Source of the DNA: an uncultured Succiniclasticum sp.
GTDB lineage: Bacteria; Bacillota; Negativicutes; Acidaminococcales; Acidaminococcaceae
DNA length: 64,000 bases
Assembly (NCBI GenBank): GCA_900544275.1
Contig: UQUU01000005.1
Span: forward strand, 124,001-188,000
Reading direction: 5' to 3'
Shown here one piece after another: positions 49,657 through 58,519 of this stretch. The translations under genes were made by a program, and so were the position numbers. The first letter of the stretch is position 1. Each line of letters starts with the position of its first letter. Under the pieces are notes generated by a model that saw only the letters and a program-made list of their open reading frames with translations, was not told the DNA's origin and ran no database searches.

Positions 49657-51624
49657 ATGAAACATGCGTTAAGCAAACGAGTCGCCTTGGGCCTGATGAC
49701 TGCAATGATCGTAGCTTCACCGGTTTTTGCCGAAACAACTCCGTCGATGTCCCAGCCGGTTGATACCAAAGGCCGTCCCCAAAGCACGCAAAGCCAGGAT
49801 AAGGATATAAAAGTGCCGCAGGATGCAACCGCTGCCGAGGCGCCCCATTCACAGCCGAACCTTCTTGCGCCGCCGTCGTCCGGCGAGGAAACGATGGAAA
49901 ATAAAGCCGGCGAAACGGCTCAAAGCAACCCTGAGATTGCTCCTTACCTGAATAAAACGGTAACGAAAATCAGCATTGAAGGAAATAAAGAGATTCCTGC
50001 TGAGGAAATACAAAAAGCTGTGATCAGCAAACCCGGTCTGCCCTTGACGGAAGAGTCACTGGCAAAGGATTTGCAGTCGATTTATGCGATGGGCTGGTTT
50101 TATGATCTGCGACCCTCTTTTACGACTGTACCTGAAGGCGTCCAGGTTACCTATCATGTAATGGAAAACCCCAAATTTACCAGGCTGGAAGTGGAAGGAA
50201 ATACCAGGATCTCCACGGAAAAGATTCGGGAAATGGTGAATTTGCCGGAAGGGCAGATGGTAAACATCCGGGAGGCGACGGCCAAACTCCAGCAGGTTGA
50301 GGCGGAATACAAAAAAGGAGGCTACATCCTGGCGCGTATCACCGATGTTAAATTGCTGCCGGATGGAACCCTGGGAGTCTTGATCAACGAAGGGATCGTA
50401 GAAGACTTTAAAGTTAAAGGCAACGTGAAAACCAAGGATCGAGTGATCCTGCGGGAAATCCGCCTGAAAAAAGGCGAACCCTTTAACTCTACGCTGGCCC
50501 GTCGTTCCATGCAGCGCATTTATAATCTGGGTTTTTTTGAAGACGTAAACGTGCGCCTTAATCCGGGCAGCCAGCCTAACGCGGTAGAGATGGAAATCAC
50601 CGTGGTGGAAATGAATACCGGTACCTTTGGCATTGGCGCCGGCTACAGTGATGCGGATGGCTTTATCGGTATGGTCACTTTGGGGGATAAAAACTTCCGC
50701 GGAACCGGTGACAGTATTTCGATACGCTGGGAATTTGGCGGCGCGGACAATCGCAACTATGAATTCAGTTATACCAAACCCTGGCTGGATAAAAAAGAGA
50801 CCTCCGGAACCCTGTCGATTTACCGCATTACCAATGAGTATGCCGATTATGACAGGGATGCCAATGAAATTGCCCGTTACGATAAAAAACGCGTGGGTCA
50901 GGAACTGACTTTCGGACGCAAGCACGGGGAATTTGTCAGCAATTATCTGTCTCTAAAACATCGGGATGACAAATATGAAGGCAAAGTTGACGGATATGGT
51001 ACGCAGTATTATGAAGATACTTATAATGAGGAAGCAAAAAAGCATCATTGGCCTGCTACTGCCGCAGAACGCCGCGCCGAAAACTTCGGCACAACAAACA
51101 GCTTAGCCTTCTCCCGTGTCTACGATTCCCGGGATAATATTTACGATCCCCATGCCGGAAAACGCAATTCGTATACCTTTGAGTGGGGCGGTTTCGGCGG
51201 CGATTTTAAATTTGAAAAACTCAGCGTCAATTACCGTTACTATCTGCCGCAGGGGCCTAACGTAATCGCCTTTGACCTGGGCGCCGGTTATGCCTGGGGC
51301 AACATGCCGCTGTCCCAGCGCTTTGCGATGGGCGGTTCAGAGAATCTGCGCGGCTACAAAGACGACCAGTATAGAGGCAACAGCATGCTGCGCGCTACGG
51401 TAGAGTATCGTCTTCCTATCGTTAAGAAGGTGCAGGGCGTTGTGTTTGTGGATTCCGGTTATGCCTGGGATAAACGGGACGAAAAACGCTTTGACCTGGG
51501 GTTGATCAAAGTCGGTTACGGCGTGGGCCTGCGGGTTAATTCACCCTTAGGGCCGATCAAGCTGGATTATGGTATCGGGGAAAACGATAAGCGGTTCCAT
51601 TTCAGCTTTGGCGGTCAGTTCTGA
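49657..51624 (+). CDS. bamA: Outer membrane protein assembly factor BamA
   Basis: 655 residues. Signal peptide (1-26, VFAETT) followed by about 80 residues of polar, Pro/Gln-rich linker. Then three POTRA domains rather than five: starting at ISIEGNKEIPAEE (about 107), RLEVEGNTRISTEK (about 178) and DFKVKGNVKTKDRV (about 250). The 16-strand barrel follows; loop L6 carries LRGY (the VRGF motif) in GGSENLRGYKDDQYRG. It ends in a C-terminal Phe (FGGQF). Central machine for inserting barrels, including the MlaD and TolC types encoded nearby. It is followed 5 bases later by an outer-membrane protein gene. Confidence 0.96.
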   Translation: MKHALSKRVALGLMTAMIVASPVFAETTPSMSQPVDTKGRPQSTQSQDKDIKVPQDATAAEAPHSQPNLLAPPSSGEETMENKAGETAQSNPEIAPYLNKTVTKISIEGNKEIPAEEIQKAVISKPGLPLTEESLAKDLQSIYAMGWFYDLRPSFTTVPEGVQVTYHVMENPKFTRLEVEGNTRISTEKIREMVNLPEGQMVNIREATAKLQQVEAEYKKGGYILARITDVKLLPDGTLGVLINEGIVEDFKVKGNVKTKDRVILREIRLKKGEPFNSTLARRSMQRIYNLGFFEDVNVRLNPGSQPNAVEMEITVVEMNTGTFGIGAGYSDADGFIGMVTLGDKNFRGTGDSISIRWEFGGADNRNYEFSYTKPWLDKKETSGTLSIYRITNEYADYDRDANEIARYDKKRVGQELTFGRKHGEFVSNYLSLKHRDDKYEGKVDGYGTQYYEDTYNEEAKKHHWPATAAERRAENFGTTNSLAFSRVYDSRDNIYDPHAGKRNSYTFEWGGFGGDFKFEKLSVNYRYYLPQGPNVIAFDLGAGYAWGNMPLSQRFAMGGSENLRGYKDDQYRGNSMLRATVEYRLPIVKKVQGVVFVDSGYAWDKRDEKRFDLGLIKVGYGVGLRVNSPLGPIKLDYGIGENDKRFHFSFGGQF

Positions 51625-51629
51625 TCAGT

Positions 51630-52907
51630 ATGAAAAAGATTATGTTCCTGCTCACGCTTTGCCTGGTCTGGACCGCAAGTGTATGGGCAGCGCCGGTAAC
51701 ACGGGTAGAAGTACAAATTACCGACAATAATAACCGAACCAGTCCGATTCTGTTGCGTAAGATGGAAGACAGTATGCGAGTCGTAGCGGAACAGTTGTTT
51801 AACGGGAAAGATGAGACAATGATCCGCGGGATTGCCGGGGAGTATGAAAGACTTTTAACGGAAATTTCCGAGCGGGTCATTACCGGTTACCAGACGAATG
51901 GCGTTCGGGTCACAACGGTGCCGGGACCGTCCGGCAGCACGGCTCAGATCTGTTTTTCCGTAGCGCCCTGGGCACAGGTCGTAGAAAGAACGGAAACGGA
52001 TATCCAGTTCAGCGGCATCAGTCCTTTGGCTGTGTCCTTGCTGCAGGCGCGGTTGCCGGAATTAGAACAGCAGCTGCGGGCCACTCTTTCCGGCGTTTCT
52101 CTGGATGCGGCCGACTGGGCCGGCGGCGTCCTCCGCGGACAGGTACAAAAGCTGGTGGAAACGGTACTCCCCGATTTTAAGGCTGCGGTAGATGTGACGA
52201 CGCATGCCGATACGGCTGTGGTTCAGGTGATTATTTACCCCGTAGGCGAATTAGTGCAGGATGTAGAATACAGTATGGAGTCCAAGTCCATACCTAATCT
52301 GTTTCTGATGGATCTGAAATACAGGTATGCGGATAAAGCGAAGTCTTTGCGCGGGCTGCCGCTTTCCTATCTGGTTTCCAACCGGACTCTTTTGGAGCAG
52401 CGGTTTACCGAAGAACTGGCGGGAGAAGCGCAGGTCAAACGGCACGACTTGCGGCCCAAAGTGGAAATCGTACCCGGCTCTGACACCCGCTTCACGATTT
52501 CGTTGGAATCGGATCGGTATAAGATTTGGTTCGAGGGCTATGGAGACATTGGGCGCGATGACCACAATCTGTCCGGCAGGGCCCATCTGGGAAAATTTAT
52601 TTCCCGGCGGGACGAAATTTTTGGCGAAGCCGGGGTGGATCTGAAAGATGTTGACTGGGATTTCAGCGCCGGTTATGCGATGCATTTTGGCAAAGCGACG
52701 CTTTCTTATATGCGGCGGGTGCCCAGTGACTTTAATGTGTATCGGGGGGAATATGATTTCACGCCGAAATGGCGTTTCCGGTACGAACATTTCAGTAATA
52801 CCGGGACTAATGAATATGCGGTGCGGTATCGGATTCATGAATTTCTCAGCGGCGAATACGTCTACTCCACGGACAAATCCTATTTTCGCATTATCGGCAA
52901 TTTGTAA
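51630..52907 (+). CDS. Predicted outer-membrane beta-barrel protein downstream of bamA, unknown family
   Basis: 425 residues. Signal peptide 1-20 (ends VWAAP). The periplasmic part (about 21-280) has two segments that look like alpha/beta domains (TRVEVQITDNNNRT and GVRVTTVPGPSGS), then a helix-rich stretch. From about 285 the sequence alternates as in beta strands (RFTISLESDRYKIWFEGYGDI, FGEAGVDLKDVDWDFSAGYAM, WRFRYEHFSNTGTNEYAVRY). It ends in Leu after FRIIGN. The N-terminal domains may be POTRA-like, suggesting a helper in barrel assembly, but I cannot name it. It begins 5 bases after bamA with no clear ribosome site, so coupling is likely. Confidence 0.75.
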   Translation: MKKIMFLLTLCLVWTASVWAAPVTRVEVQITDNNNRTSPILLRKMEDSMRVVAEQLFNGKDETMIRGIAGEYERLLTEISERVITGYQTNGVRVTTVPGPSGSTAQICFSVAPWAQVVERTETDIQFSGISPLAVSLLQARLPELEQQLRATLSGVSLDAADWAGGVLRGQVQKLVETVLPDFKAAVDVTTHADTAVVQVIIYPVGELVQDVEYSMESKSIPNLFLMDLKYRYADKAKSLRGLPLSYLVSNRTLLEQRFTEELAGEAQVKRHDLRPKVEIVPGSDTRFTISLESDRYKIWFEGYGDIGRDDHNLSGRAHLGKFISRRDEIFGEAGVDLKDVDWDFSAGYAMHFGKATLSYMRRVPSDFNVYRGEYDFTPKWRFRYEHFSNTGTNEYAVRYRIHEFLSGEYVYSTDKSYFRIIGNL

Positions 52908-52936
52908 GGGCGCTGTCGCAGGATGGCGTATAAAAG

Positions 52937-52965
52937 TTGAAAGTATCGGCATGCGCTGATATAAT
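52937..52965 (+). promoter_or_regulatory. Promoter of the ompH cluster
   Basis: TTGAAA (52937-52942), 17 bases, TATAAT (52960-52965), 40 bases before the first OmpH gene. Confidence 0.65.
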
Positions 52966-53004
52966 ATACAAGCAAAACTATTAAAAAGGCAGGTACAAAC
53001 TACT

Positions 53005-53496
53005 ATGATGGAAAAATTGCGTAACCCTAAAAATGTTAAGACGATTTCTCTGATCGTCGCAGCGATTTTTGTGCTCGGTTGCTTCACGCTCGCGTTGAGC
53101 GCCGGTGGCTTCAAAAACAGTATTGCTCAGGCAGCGTCCAGCGATTCCGCGATCGGCGTGGTAAATTATCAGGTCCTGGTTTCCCAGTCCCCCAGGTTGA
53201 ATGATGTACGTTCCGCGATGCAGAGCGAGATTCAGAAGACCCGTACGGAATTTGATGAAAAAAGCAAGAGCATGAATGAAACGGAAAAAGAAAGATATTA
53301 CAAACAGCTGCAGGAACGTCTGGGAAATAAGGAAAAAGAGCTGATGGACCCGCTGCTGAACGAGATCAATGATACGATTAAAAAAATTGCAGAGAAAAAA
53401 GGCCTGAAGGTCGTTGTGGATAAATCTACCGTAGTATACGGCGGCACTGACATTACGGACGAAGTAGCCAAAGTACTGCAAACTGCGAAAAAATAA
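53005..53496 (+). CDS. OmpH/Skp family periplasmic chaperone 1
   Basis: 163 residues. An N-terminal hydrophobic segment (about 15-36, LIVAAIFVLGCFTLALSAGG) is a signal anchor or long signal peptide. The head domain strand is SAIGVVNYQVLVSQSP, followed by two long helices of the jellyfish tentacle (SEIQKTRTEFDEKSKSM and RLGNKEKELMDPLL) and a return strand GLKVVVDKSTVVYGGTDITDE. Typical Skp layout and length. First of three related genes. ATG at 53005, with another at 53008. Confidence 0.9.
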   Translation: MMEKLRNPKNVKTISLIVAAIFVLGCFTLALSAGGFKNSIAQAASSDSAIGVVNYQVLVSQSPRLNDVRSAMQSEIQKTRTEFDEKSKSMNETEKERYYKQLQERLGNKEKELMDPLLNEINDTIKKIAEKKGLKVVVDKSTVVYGGTDITDEVAKVLQTAKK

Positions 53497-53510
53497 AATC
53501 AGATCCGTGT

Positions 53511-53534
53511 GAGGCTCTCAGTGAGCCTCCTTTT
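53511..53534 (+). terminator. Weak hairpin between the first and second OmpH genes
   Basis: GAGGCTC (53511-53517) pairs with GAGCCTC (53523-53529) followed by CTTTTC. It may lower expression of the downstream genes rather than stop it. Confidence 0.4.
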
Positions 53535-53557
53535 CTGTTGCCGAAGGAGGAAAAATT

Positions 53558-54484
53558 ATGCGCCGGATGGCAGTGCTGTTGCTTGTTATTGCCGCTCTGG
53601 TACTTTCTGCCTGCGGTAAGCAGACGACCGGGGAAAAAATTGCTGTGGTAAACTGGGAGAATGTTATGGAAGCCCACCCACAGCAGACCCAATTGCGTAA
53701 AGCTAAAGAAGAATATAATCAGTTGCTGGATAGGCGACGGGAACAGGAAGTACTGGGCAAGACCCGTTTAGGCGCCCTGGCCCGTTTACATCAGTTAAAG
53801 GAAAACAGCAAGCGCAGCTTTTTAGCGGCGGATCTGCAGACACGGATGCTGGAACAGCAGGCCCTGGAGCAAAAGAAGCTGCAAGCTTTGTCGGAACAAT
53901 TTGCCAAAGAAGCCGATCAGGAATTTTTATCTGAGGAAAAAAAGCTGGAAGAAAATTATCGGCTGAAGCTGTTTAACCTGCGGTTAAAGTTGGAGGCGCT
54001 GCAGCTGACACCGGAAGAAAGAGGCAAACTCCAACGGGAGATGGCGCTGCTTCAAGCAGCCCAGGAACGTGACCGCATGGCTTTAGCACAGTTTAAAATG
54101 AAGCGGGTACAGGAAAAGATGGAGCCGGAGATACAGGCGATGCATCAGCGTCTGGAGGCCTTTGCCAGGCAGCTGCAGGCGCAAATGAAAGCCGGTTTGA
54201 CAGACCGTTCCACACCGGAAGGTGATGCGTTGGCTCAGGCCCCGGCCGCTTTGGACAAGGTGTTGAGCCAGGTGGATCGGGAGTTGGATTTTCGCCAACA
54301 GGCTGTGGAAACTTTGGAAAATTCCCTCAAAAAAGATGTGGAAAGCGTCATTATGAAGCTCGGTAAAGAACGTGGCTACAGCGTTGTGTTCCATAAGTAT
54401 CGCACAAACGTAGCGGCGGAAGACATTACCGAGGACGTGATCAAAGATGTGAAGAAAATCAGTATCAGGAAGGAAGTACAGTGA
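53558..54484 (+). CDS. OmpH/Skp family lipoprotein 2
   Basis: 308 residues, about twice the Skp length. Lipobox LSAC at residues 16-19 gives a lipoprotein. The head strand is KIAVVNWENVMEAHP and the closing head sequence SVVFHKYRTNVAAEDITEDVI, so it keeps the OmpH fold. Between them lie very long Gln/Glu/Lys/Leu-rich helices (about 55-245), longer than in the neighbours. AAGGAGG upstream. Acts presumably as a membrane-anchored chaperone in the periplasm. Confidence 0.85.
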   Translation: MRRMAVLLLVIAALVLSACGKQTTGEKIAVVNWENVMEAHPQQTQLRKAKEEYNQLLDRRREQEVLGKTRLGALARLHQLKENSKRSFLAADLQTRMLEQQALEQKKLQALSEQFAKEADQEFLSEEKKLEENYRLKLFNLRLKLEALQLTPEERGKLQREMALLQAAQERDRMALAQFKMKRVQEKMEPEIQAMHQRLEAFARQLQAQMKAGLTDRSTPEGDALAQAPAALDKVLSQVDRELDFRQQAVETLENSLKKDVESVIMKLGKERGYSVVFHKYRTNVAAEDITEDVIKDVKKISIRKEVQ

Positions 54485-54485
54485 G

Positions 54486-54893
54486 ATGAAAAAGTTTTTA
54501 GCTTGTGTCATGATTGCCTGCGCTTTGCTGGCAGTTGGCTGCAGCGGTAGAAATGCGGCATTTGGGGTAGTGGATATGAAGAAAGTGGAGGCGGAAGCCC
54601 CCGCGGTAAAGACGATTAAAGAGGATCTGACGAAGAAAGCAAAGGAATTGCAGGAATCCATGCAAAAGGAAACCGAGGGCAAGAGCCAGGAAGAAGCGCA
54701 GAAAATTGCCCAGGATAAATCAGCTCAGATGCAGGTAGCCTCTTCCGAGGCCCAGGCGAAATTAAAGGCCAGTTTGGATACGGCGTTGGCAGAAGTTTCC
54801 AAGGAAAAAGGCCTGAGCGCGGTTTTGATCAAAGATGCCGTTCCTTCCGGCGGCGTAGATGTGACCGAGGACGTTATTAAAAAGATGAAATAA
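54486..54893 (+). CDS. OmpH/Skp family lipoprotein 3
   Basis: 135 residues. Lipobox LAVGC at residues 15-19. Head strand AFGVVDMKKVEAEAP, a short helical pair (about 40-95) and closing GLSAVLIKDAVPSGGVDVTED. Start ATG lies 1 base after the stop of the preceding gene. Same fold as the two genes before it but with the shortest tentacles; a compact, lipid-anchored form. Confidence 0.85.
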   Translation: MKKFLACVMIACALLAVGCSGRNAAFGVVDMKKVEAEAPAVKTIKEDLTKKAKELQESMQKETEGKSQEEAQKIAQDKSAQMQVASSEAQAKLKASLDTALAEVSKEKGLSAVLIKDAVPSGGVDVTEDVIKKMK

Positions 54894-54921
54894 ACTGCAA
54901 TCAGCAGCAGGAAAAAAGGAG

Positions 54922-54939
54922 CAGGGCAGATCTGCCCTG
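54922..54939 (+). repeat. Perfect 18-bp palindrome before lpxD
   Basis: CAGGGCAGA followed directly by TCTGCCCTG. It lies between the third OmpH gene and lpxD. An operator or a weak hairpin; no T run follows. Confidence 0.55.
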
Positions 54940-54960
54940 TCAAACGGAGAGGGTTAGTAC

Positions 54961-56004
54961 ATGGAACGGACATTACAGGAGTTAGCGGCATTTCTTAACG
55001 GTACTTTGGAAAATGACGACCCGGCTTTAAAGATTACCGGCGTTAACGGTTTGGTGGAGGCCGGTCCTTCGGAAATTTCCTTTGCTGTGGCGCCTTATGT
55101 GGAGGTTTGCCATAAAAGCAGGGCCGGGGCGATGATCCTTGGCTTTGAGGACAGACAGTTGGACCGTCCGGTGATCCGGGTGGAAAATCCGCGCCAGGCC
55201 TTTGCCGACTTGCTGGAATTATTCCGTCCGCAGGAAGCGGTGGAGAGAATAGTAAGTCCCCTGGCGTCCGTAGCCGGTGATGCAAAGATCGGCAGTAATG
55301 TATCGATCCAACCCTTTGCAGTGGTGGATTCCGGCGCCGAGATCGGAGACAACACGGTCTTGTATCCCCATACTTATGTAGGGAGAAATGTAAAAGTCGG
55401 CCGCGACTGTGTTCTCTATCCTTCCGCTACGATTCGGGAAGACTGTGTATTGGGGAACCGGGTCATTCTACAGTCCGGCTGCGTAATTGGCGGCGATGGA
55501 TTTGGCTATGTGACCAACCACGGAAAGCATAATAAAGTGCTGCAAACCGGCAATGTGATCCTGGGGGATGATGTGGAGGTAGGCAGCAACGCCTGTATCG
55601 ACCGGGCAACTGTGGGCAGCACGATCGTCGGCAATGGCACCAAACTGGATAATCTGGTTCATCTGGCCCACAATGATGTGGTGGGAGAAAACAACCTGTT
55701 CGTTGCTTTTGTAGGCATACCCGGCAGCGTGACGATCGGTGATAATAATACGTTTGGCGGACAGTCTGCTACGGTGGGGCATATTTCTATCGGCAGCAAT
55801 AACACCTTCGCGGCGCGCTGCGGGGTGATCGGCAACGTGGAAGACGGACAGGTGCTGGCCGGTTTTCCGGCGCTGCCGCATCTGGAATGGCTGCGGCAGG
55901 AAGCCAGGCTTCGTAAGATCGGCAATCTGTTGAAGACCGTCAAAGAATTAAAAAAAGAACTTGCTGAGCTGAAAAAAGCAAAGGCAGCAATACCTAAAAT
56001 CTAA
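54961..56004 (+). CDS. lpxD: UDP-3-O-acylglucosamine N-acyltransferase
   Basis: Third step of lipid A synthesis, adding the second acyl chain from acyl-ACP. 347 residues. An N-terminal uridine-binding domain (1-100, with SFAVAPYVEVCHKS) precedes a hexapeptide-repeat beta helix with the catalytic His in LVHLAHNDVVG and GIPGSVTIGDNNTFGGQ. A C-terminal helix (KELAELKK) closes it. The ATG follows CGGAGAGGG. Confidence 0.96.
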   Translation: MERTLQELAAFLNGTLENDDPALKITGVNGLVEAGPSEISFAVAPYVEVCHKSRAGAMILGFEDRQLDRPVIRVENPRQAFADLLELFRPQEAVERIVSPLASVAGDAKIGSNVSIQPFAVVDSGAEIGDNTVLYPHTYVGRNVKVGRDCVLYPSATIREDCVLGNRVILQSGCVIGGDGFGYVTNHGKHNKVLQTGNVILGDDVEVGSNACIDRATVGSTIVGNGTKLDNLVHLAHNDVVGENNLFVAFVGIPGSVTIGDNNTFGGQSATVGHISIGSNNTFAARCGVIGNVEDGQVLAGFPALPHLEWLRQEARLRKIGNLLKTVKELKKELAELKKAKAAIPKI

Positions 56005-56040
56005 AACGTTATTATAAAATATAAAGGTAAGCTGGTATTT

Positions 56041-56931
56041 ATGGCATTATATTATTTGATGAAAGTAATCAGCCGGATCTTTTGCCTTCTGCCGTTAAAA
56101 GCAGGGATGCTGTTCGGCGATTTATTGGGACGGTTATCTTTGCTGTTTGTGCCCCGTTGGCGCATGAAGATGGCCGTAGCGAATATAGAGGAATGCCTGG
56201 GGATTTCCGGGGCAGAAGCAGAAAAAGCAGCCAGGCAAAGTGTGGTCAAATTTGGTCGCATGATCGTTGAAGTGTTGCGCTTTCCGCTGTTGAACAAAGA
56301 CAATATAGAAGAATATGTTAAAATTGACGGTCTCCGCTATCTGGAAGAGGCAAACGCCCGGGGCAAGGGCGTGATCATCGCTACGGCGCATTTCGGCAAC
56401 TGGGAACTTCTGGGGGCCATGATCGCTCTTAAAGGCTATGATATGCTGAGCATTGCCCGTAAGCAGAACAACGGCGCTATGGACCGTTTTATTAATGAAT
56501 GTCGGCAGATGGTAGGACAGACGGTAGCCTATAATCGGGGCAAGGAAGGCGTCCTGTCCATGGGCCGTTATCTGAAAGAAAAAAAGTTTCTGGGGATTCT
56601 TTTTGATCAGGACACCAATGATACGGGGGTACGTCTTGCGTTATTTGGTAAGCCCTGTATCACGCCTGCCGGAGCCGCTGTATTCAGCCGTACCTTCGGC
56701 TGTGCGGTATTGCCTGTTTTTATGCACTATGATTCGGATGGCAGCTGCCGGGCGAAGATTTACCCGCCTCTATATGCGGAAAAAACACCCGACAAAGAAC
56801 GGGATCTTTATCAACTGACGGAGCAGCTGCTAAAGATTTTGGAGACGGAGATCCGCAGCAACCCGCCTATGTGGTTCTGGGTCCATGATCGCTGGAAAGA
56901 CGGGCGGCAACATTTTGGCTCAAAAAATTGA
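56041..56931 (+). CDS. Lysophospholipid acyltransferase family (LpxL/HtrB-like) lipid A acyltransferase
   Basis: 296 residues. An N-terminal hydrophobic segment (about 2-22) and then the catalytic HFGNWE (H(X)4E/D motif) near residue 118, with GILFDQDTND and WVHDRW near the end. It adds a secondary acyl chain to Kdo2-lipid A or its precursor. Whether it is LpxL or LpxM type cannot be told; only one such gene is present here. Start ATG at 56041 follows AAAGGTAAG. Confidence 0.9.
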   Translation: MALYYLMKVISRIFCLLPLKAGMLFGDLLGRLSLLFVPRWRMKMAVANIEECLGISGAEAEKAARQSVVKFGRMIVEVLRFPLLNKDNIEEYVKIDGLRYLEEANARGKGVIIATAHFGNWELLGAMIALKGYDMLSIARKQNNGAMDRFINECRQMVGQTVAYNRGKEGVLSMGRYLKEKKFLGILFDQDTNDTGVRLALFGKPCITPAGAAVFSRTFGCAVLPVFMHYDSDGSCRAKIYPPLYAEKTPDKERDLYQLTEQLLKILETEIRSNPPMWFWVHDRWKDGRQHFGSKN

Positions 56932-56947
56932 AGTGAGGGGCAACAGT

Positions 56948-57778
56948 ATGAGAAAACAAGTTACACTGGCCAATACCGTAAGTTATTCCGGTGTGGGGCT
57001 GCATTCCGGTAAAGAAGTGAGGATGACGCTGAAGCCGGCTTCGGAAAATACGGGAATCGTCTTTATCCGTACCGATTTGCCCGCCCGGCCGCAGATTCAT
57101 GCCCGGGCAGAACTGGTCGTTTCGACTTTGCGGGCCACCTCGTTGGAAGAAAACGGGGCCCGGGTCGTTACGGTGGAGCATTTGTTAGGGGCCTTATCCG
57201 GCATGCATGTTACCAATTGCTATATTGAAATGAACTCACCGGAACCGCCGGTCGCGGATGGAGCGGCCCTGGTGTTTGCGGAACTGATACAGCAGGCCGG
57301 TCGAGCGGAGCAGGCCGAAAATACGCCGGTATACAGGGCGGAGCGCCCTTTTGCGGTTTACGACGGGGATAAATATATTGCCATGCTGCCGTATGATGGC
57401 GTGCGGATCTCTTTTACTTCGATCAACAGCCATCCGCTGCTGGGAACGCAGTATTTTGACATCGAGCTGGATGAAGCAAACTTTTTGAAGGAGATTGCGC
57501 CGGCCCGTACCATCGGTTTTATGAGTGAAATCGAACAGATGCGCAAAATGGGCATGGGACTTGGCGGCACTCTGGAAAACGCTTTGGTATATGATGACCG
57601 ACAATGTTTATCCGTGCCGCGGTTTCCCGACGAATTGGTCCGTCATAAAATTTTGGATGTGCTGGGGGACCTTTCGCTTCTTGGCCCGTGGCAGGGGCAC
57701 GTTATCGCCGTTAAATCCGGACACTTATATAATTCACAGCTTGCTAAAAAAATCATCGCATACAGGGAGGGTAAATAA
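56948..57778 (+). CDS. lpxC: UDP-3-O-acyl-N-acetylglucosamine deacetylase
   Basis: The zinc-dependent committed step of lipid A synthesis. 276 residues from ATG 56948; the open frame reaches back to 56885 but the family starts at MRKQVTLANTV. The first zinc ligand is in TVEHLLGAL, and the second pair in RHKILDVLGDLSLLG (HxxxD). The stop TAA overlaps the fabZ ATG by one base. Separate from fabZ, not fused. Confidence 0.96.
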   Translation: MRKQVTLANTVSYSGVGLHSGKEVRMTLKPASENTGIVFIRTDLPARPQIHARAELVVSTLRATSLEENGARVVTVEHLLGALSGMHVTNCYIEMNSPEPPVADGAALVFAELIQQAGRAEQAENTPVYRAERPFAVYDGDKYIAMLPYDGVRISFTSINSHPLLGTQYFDIELDEANFLKEIAPARTIGFMSEIEQMRKMGMGLGGTLENALVYDDRQCLSVPRFPDELVRHKILDVLGDLSLLGPWQGHVIAVKSGHLYNSQLAKKIIAYREGK

Positions 57779-58221
57779 TGGCTATTCGATTGGAAGTAAC
57801 TGAGATCAAAAAAATTCTGCCGCATCGTTTTCCCATGTTGCTGGTGGACCGCATTTTGGATATGGAACCGATGAAATGGGCGGAAGGCATAAAAAATATT
57901 TCAGTTAATGAAATGCAGTTTTTAGGGCATTTCCCTGATGAACCCATTATGCCCGGAGTGCTGTTGATCGAAGCGATGGCGCAGGTGGGCGGCGTTGCCA
58001 TGCTCTATCCTCCGGAAAACCGCGGTAAAATTGCGGTGTTTGCCAAAATTGATAATGTACGGTTTCATAAGCCTGTGGTGCCCGGTGATCAGCTCTATAC
58101 CCGGGCTGAGGTAACTAAGATCCGCGGTAATATGGGTGTTATTCATTGTGCCGGTAAGGTGGACGGTTCTTTGGCCTGTGAATGTGATTGTTTCTTTGCC
58201 ATTCAGGAAAAGAAAGCTTAA
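57778..58221 (+). CDS. fabZ: 3-hydroxyacyl-ACP dehydratase FabZ
   Basis: Dehydrates 3-hydroxyacyl-ACP in fatty-acid elongation and so competes with LpxA for the same hydroxyacyl-ACP pool. 147 residues. Hot-dog fold with HRFPMLLVDRI and the catalytic His/Glu in GHFPDEPIMPGVLLIEAMAQ. One-base overlap with lpxC fixes expression of the two enzymes together. A 298-base gap follows. Confidence 0.96.
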   Translation: MAIRLEVTEIKKILPHRFPMLLVDRILDMEPMKWAEGIKNISVNEMQFLGHFPDEPIMPGVLLIEAMAQVGGVAMLYPPENRGKIAVFAKIDNVRFHKPVVPGDQLYTRAEVTKIRGNMGVIHCAGKVDGSLACECDCFFAIQEKKA

Positions 58222-58519
58222 AGCCTGAAAAATAATAAAGCAATACACGTTTGCTTTAAATTTTAAAAAAATTGGAAAAACAAAGCGATTCGGCTGAAAT
58301 TGACAGGAAAAAAGATATATTCCCCTTAAAACTGCGGAAATAAAGAAAATTTGGCGGTTTTTGGCAGGTGAAAAAAAGCTTGCTTTGTAGAATATAGATA
58401 TAACGTGGTTGGGTCGGCATCCGGACGATCTTAAAATTTTCTTCGATGTGTTCAGCCGGGAGCCGAACCGCAGGCAGGAACGAACAAACAATAAACACGT
58501 GCAGCAGGGGAGTGAGGCA
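58222..58519. other. Gap between fabZ and lpxA with a weak terminator-like hairpin
   Basis: 298 AT-rich bases without a gene. AAAGCAA (58237-58243) pairs with TTGCTTT (58251-58257), followed by AAATTTT, a weak terminator candidate. The open frame of lpxA reaches upstream into it but does not match the family. Promoter-like -35 TTGGCA (58361) has no -10 at normal spacing, so I call no promoter here. Confidence 0.5.
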
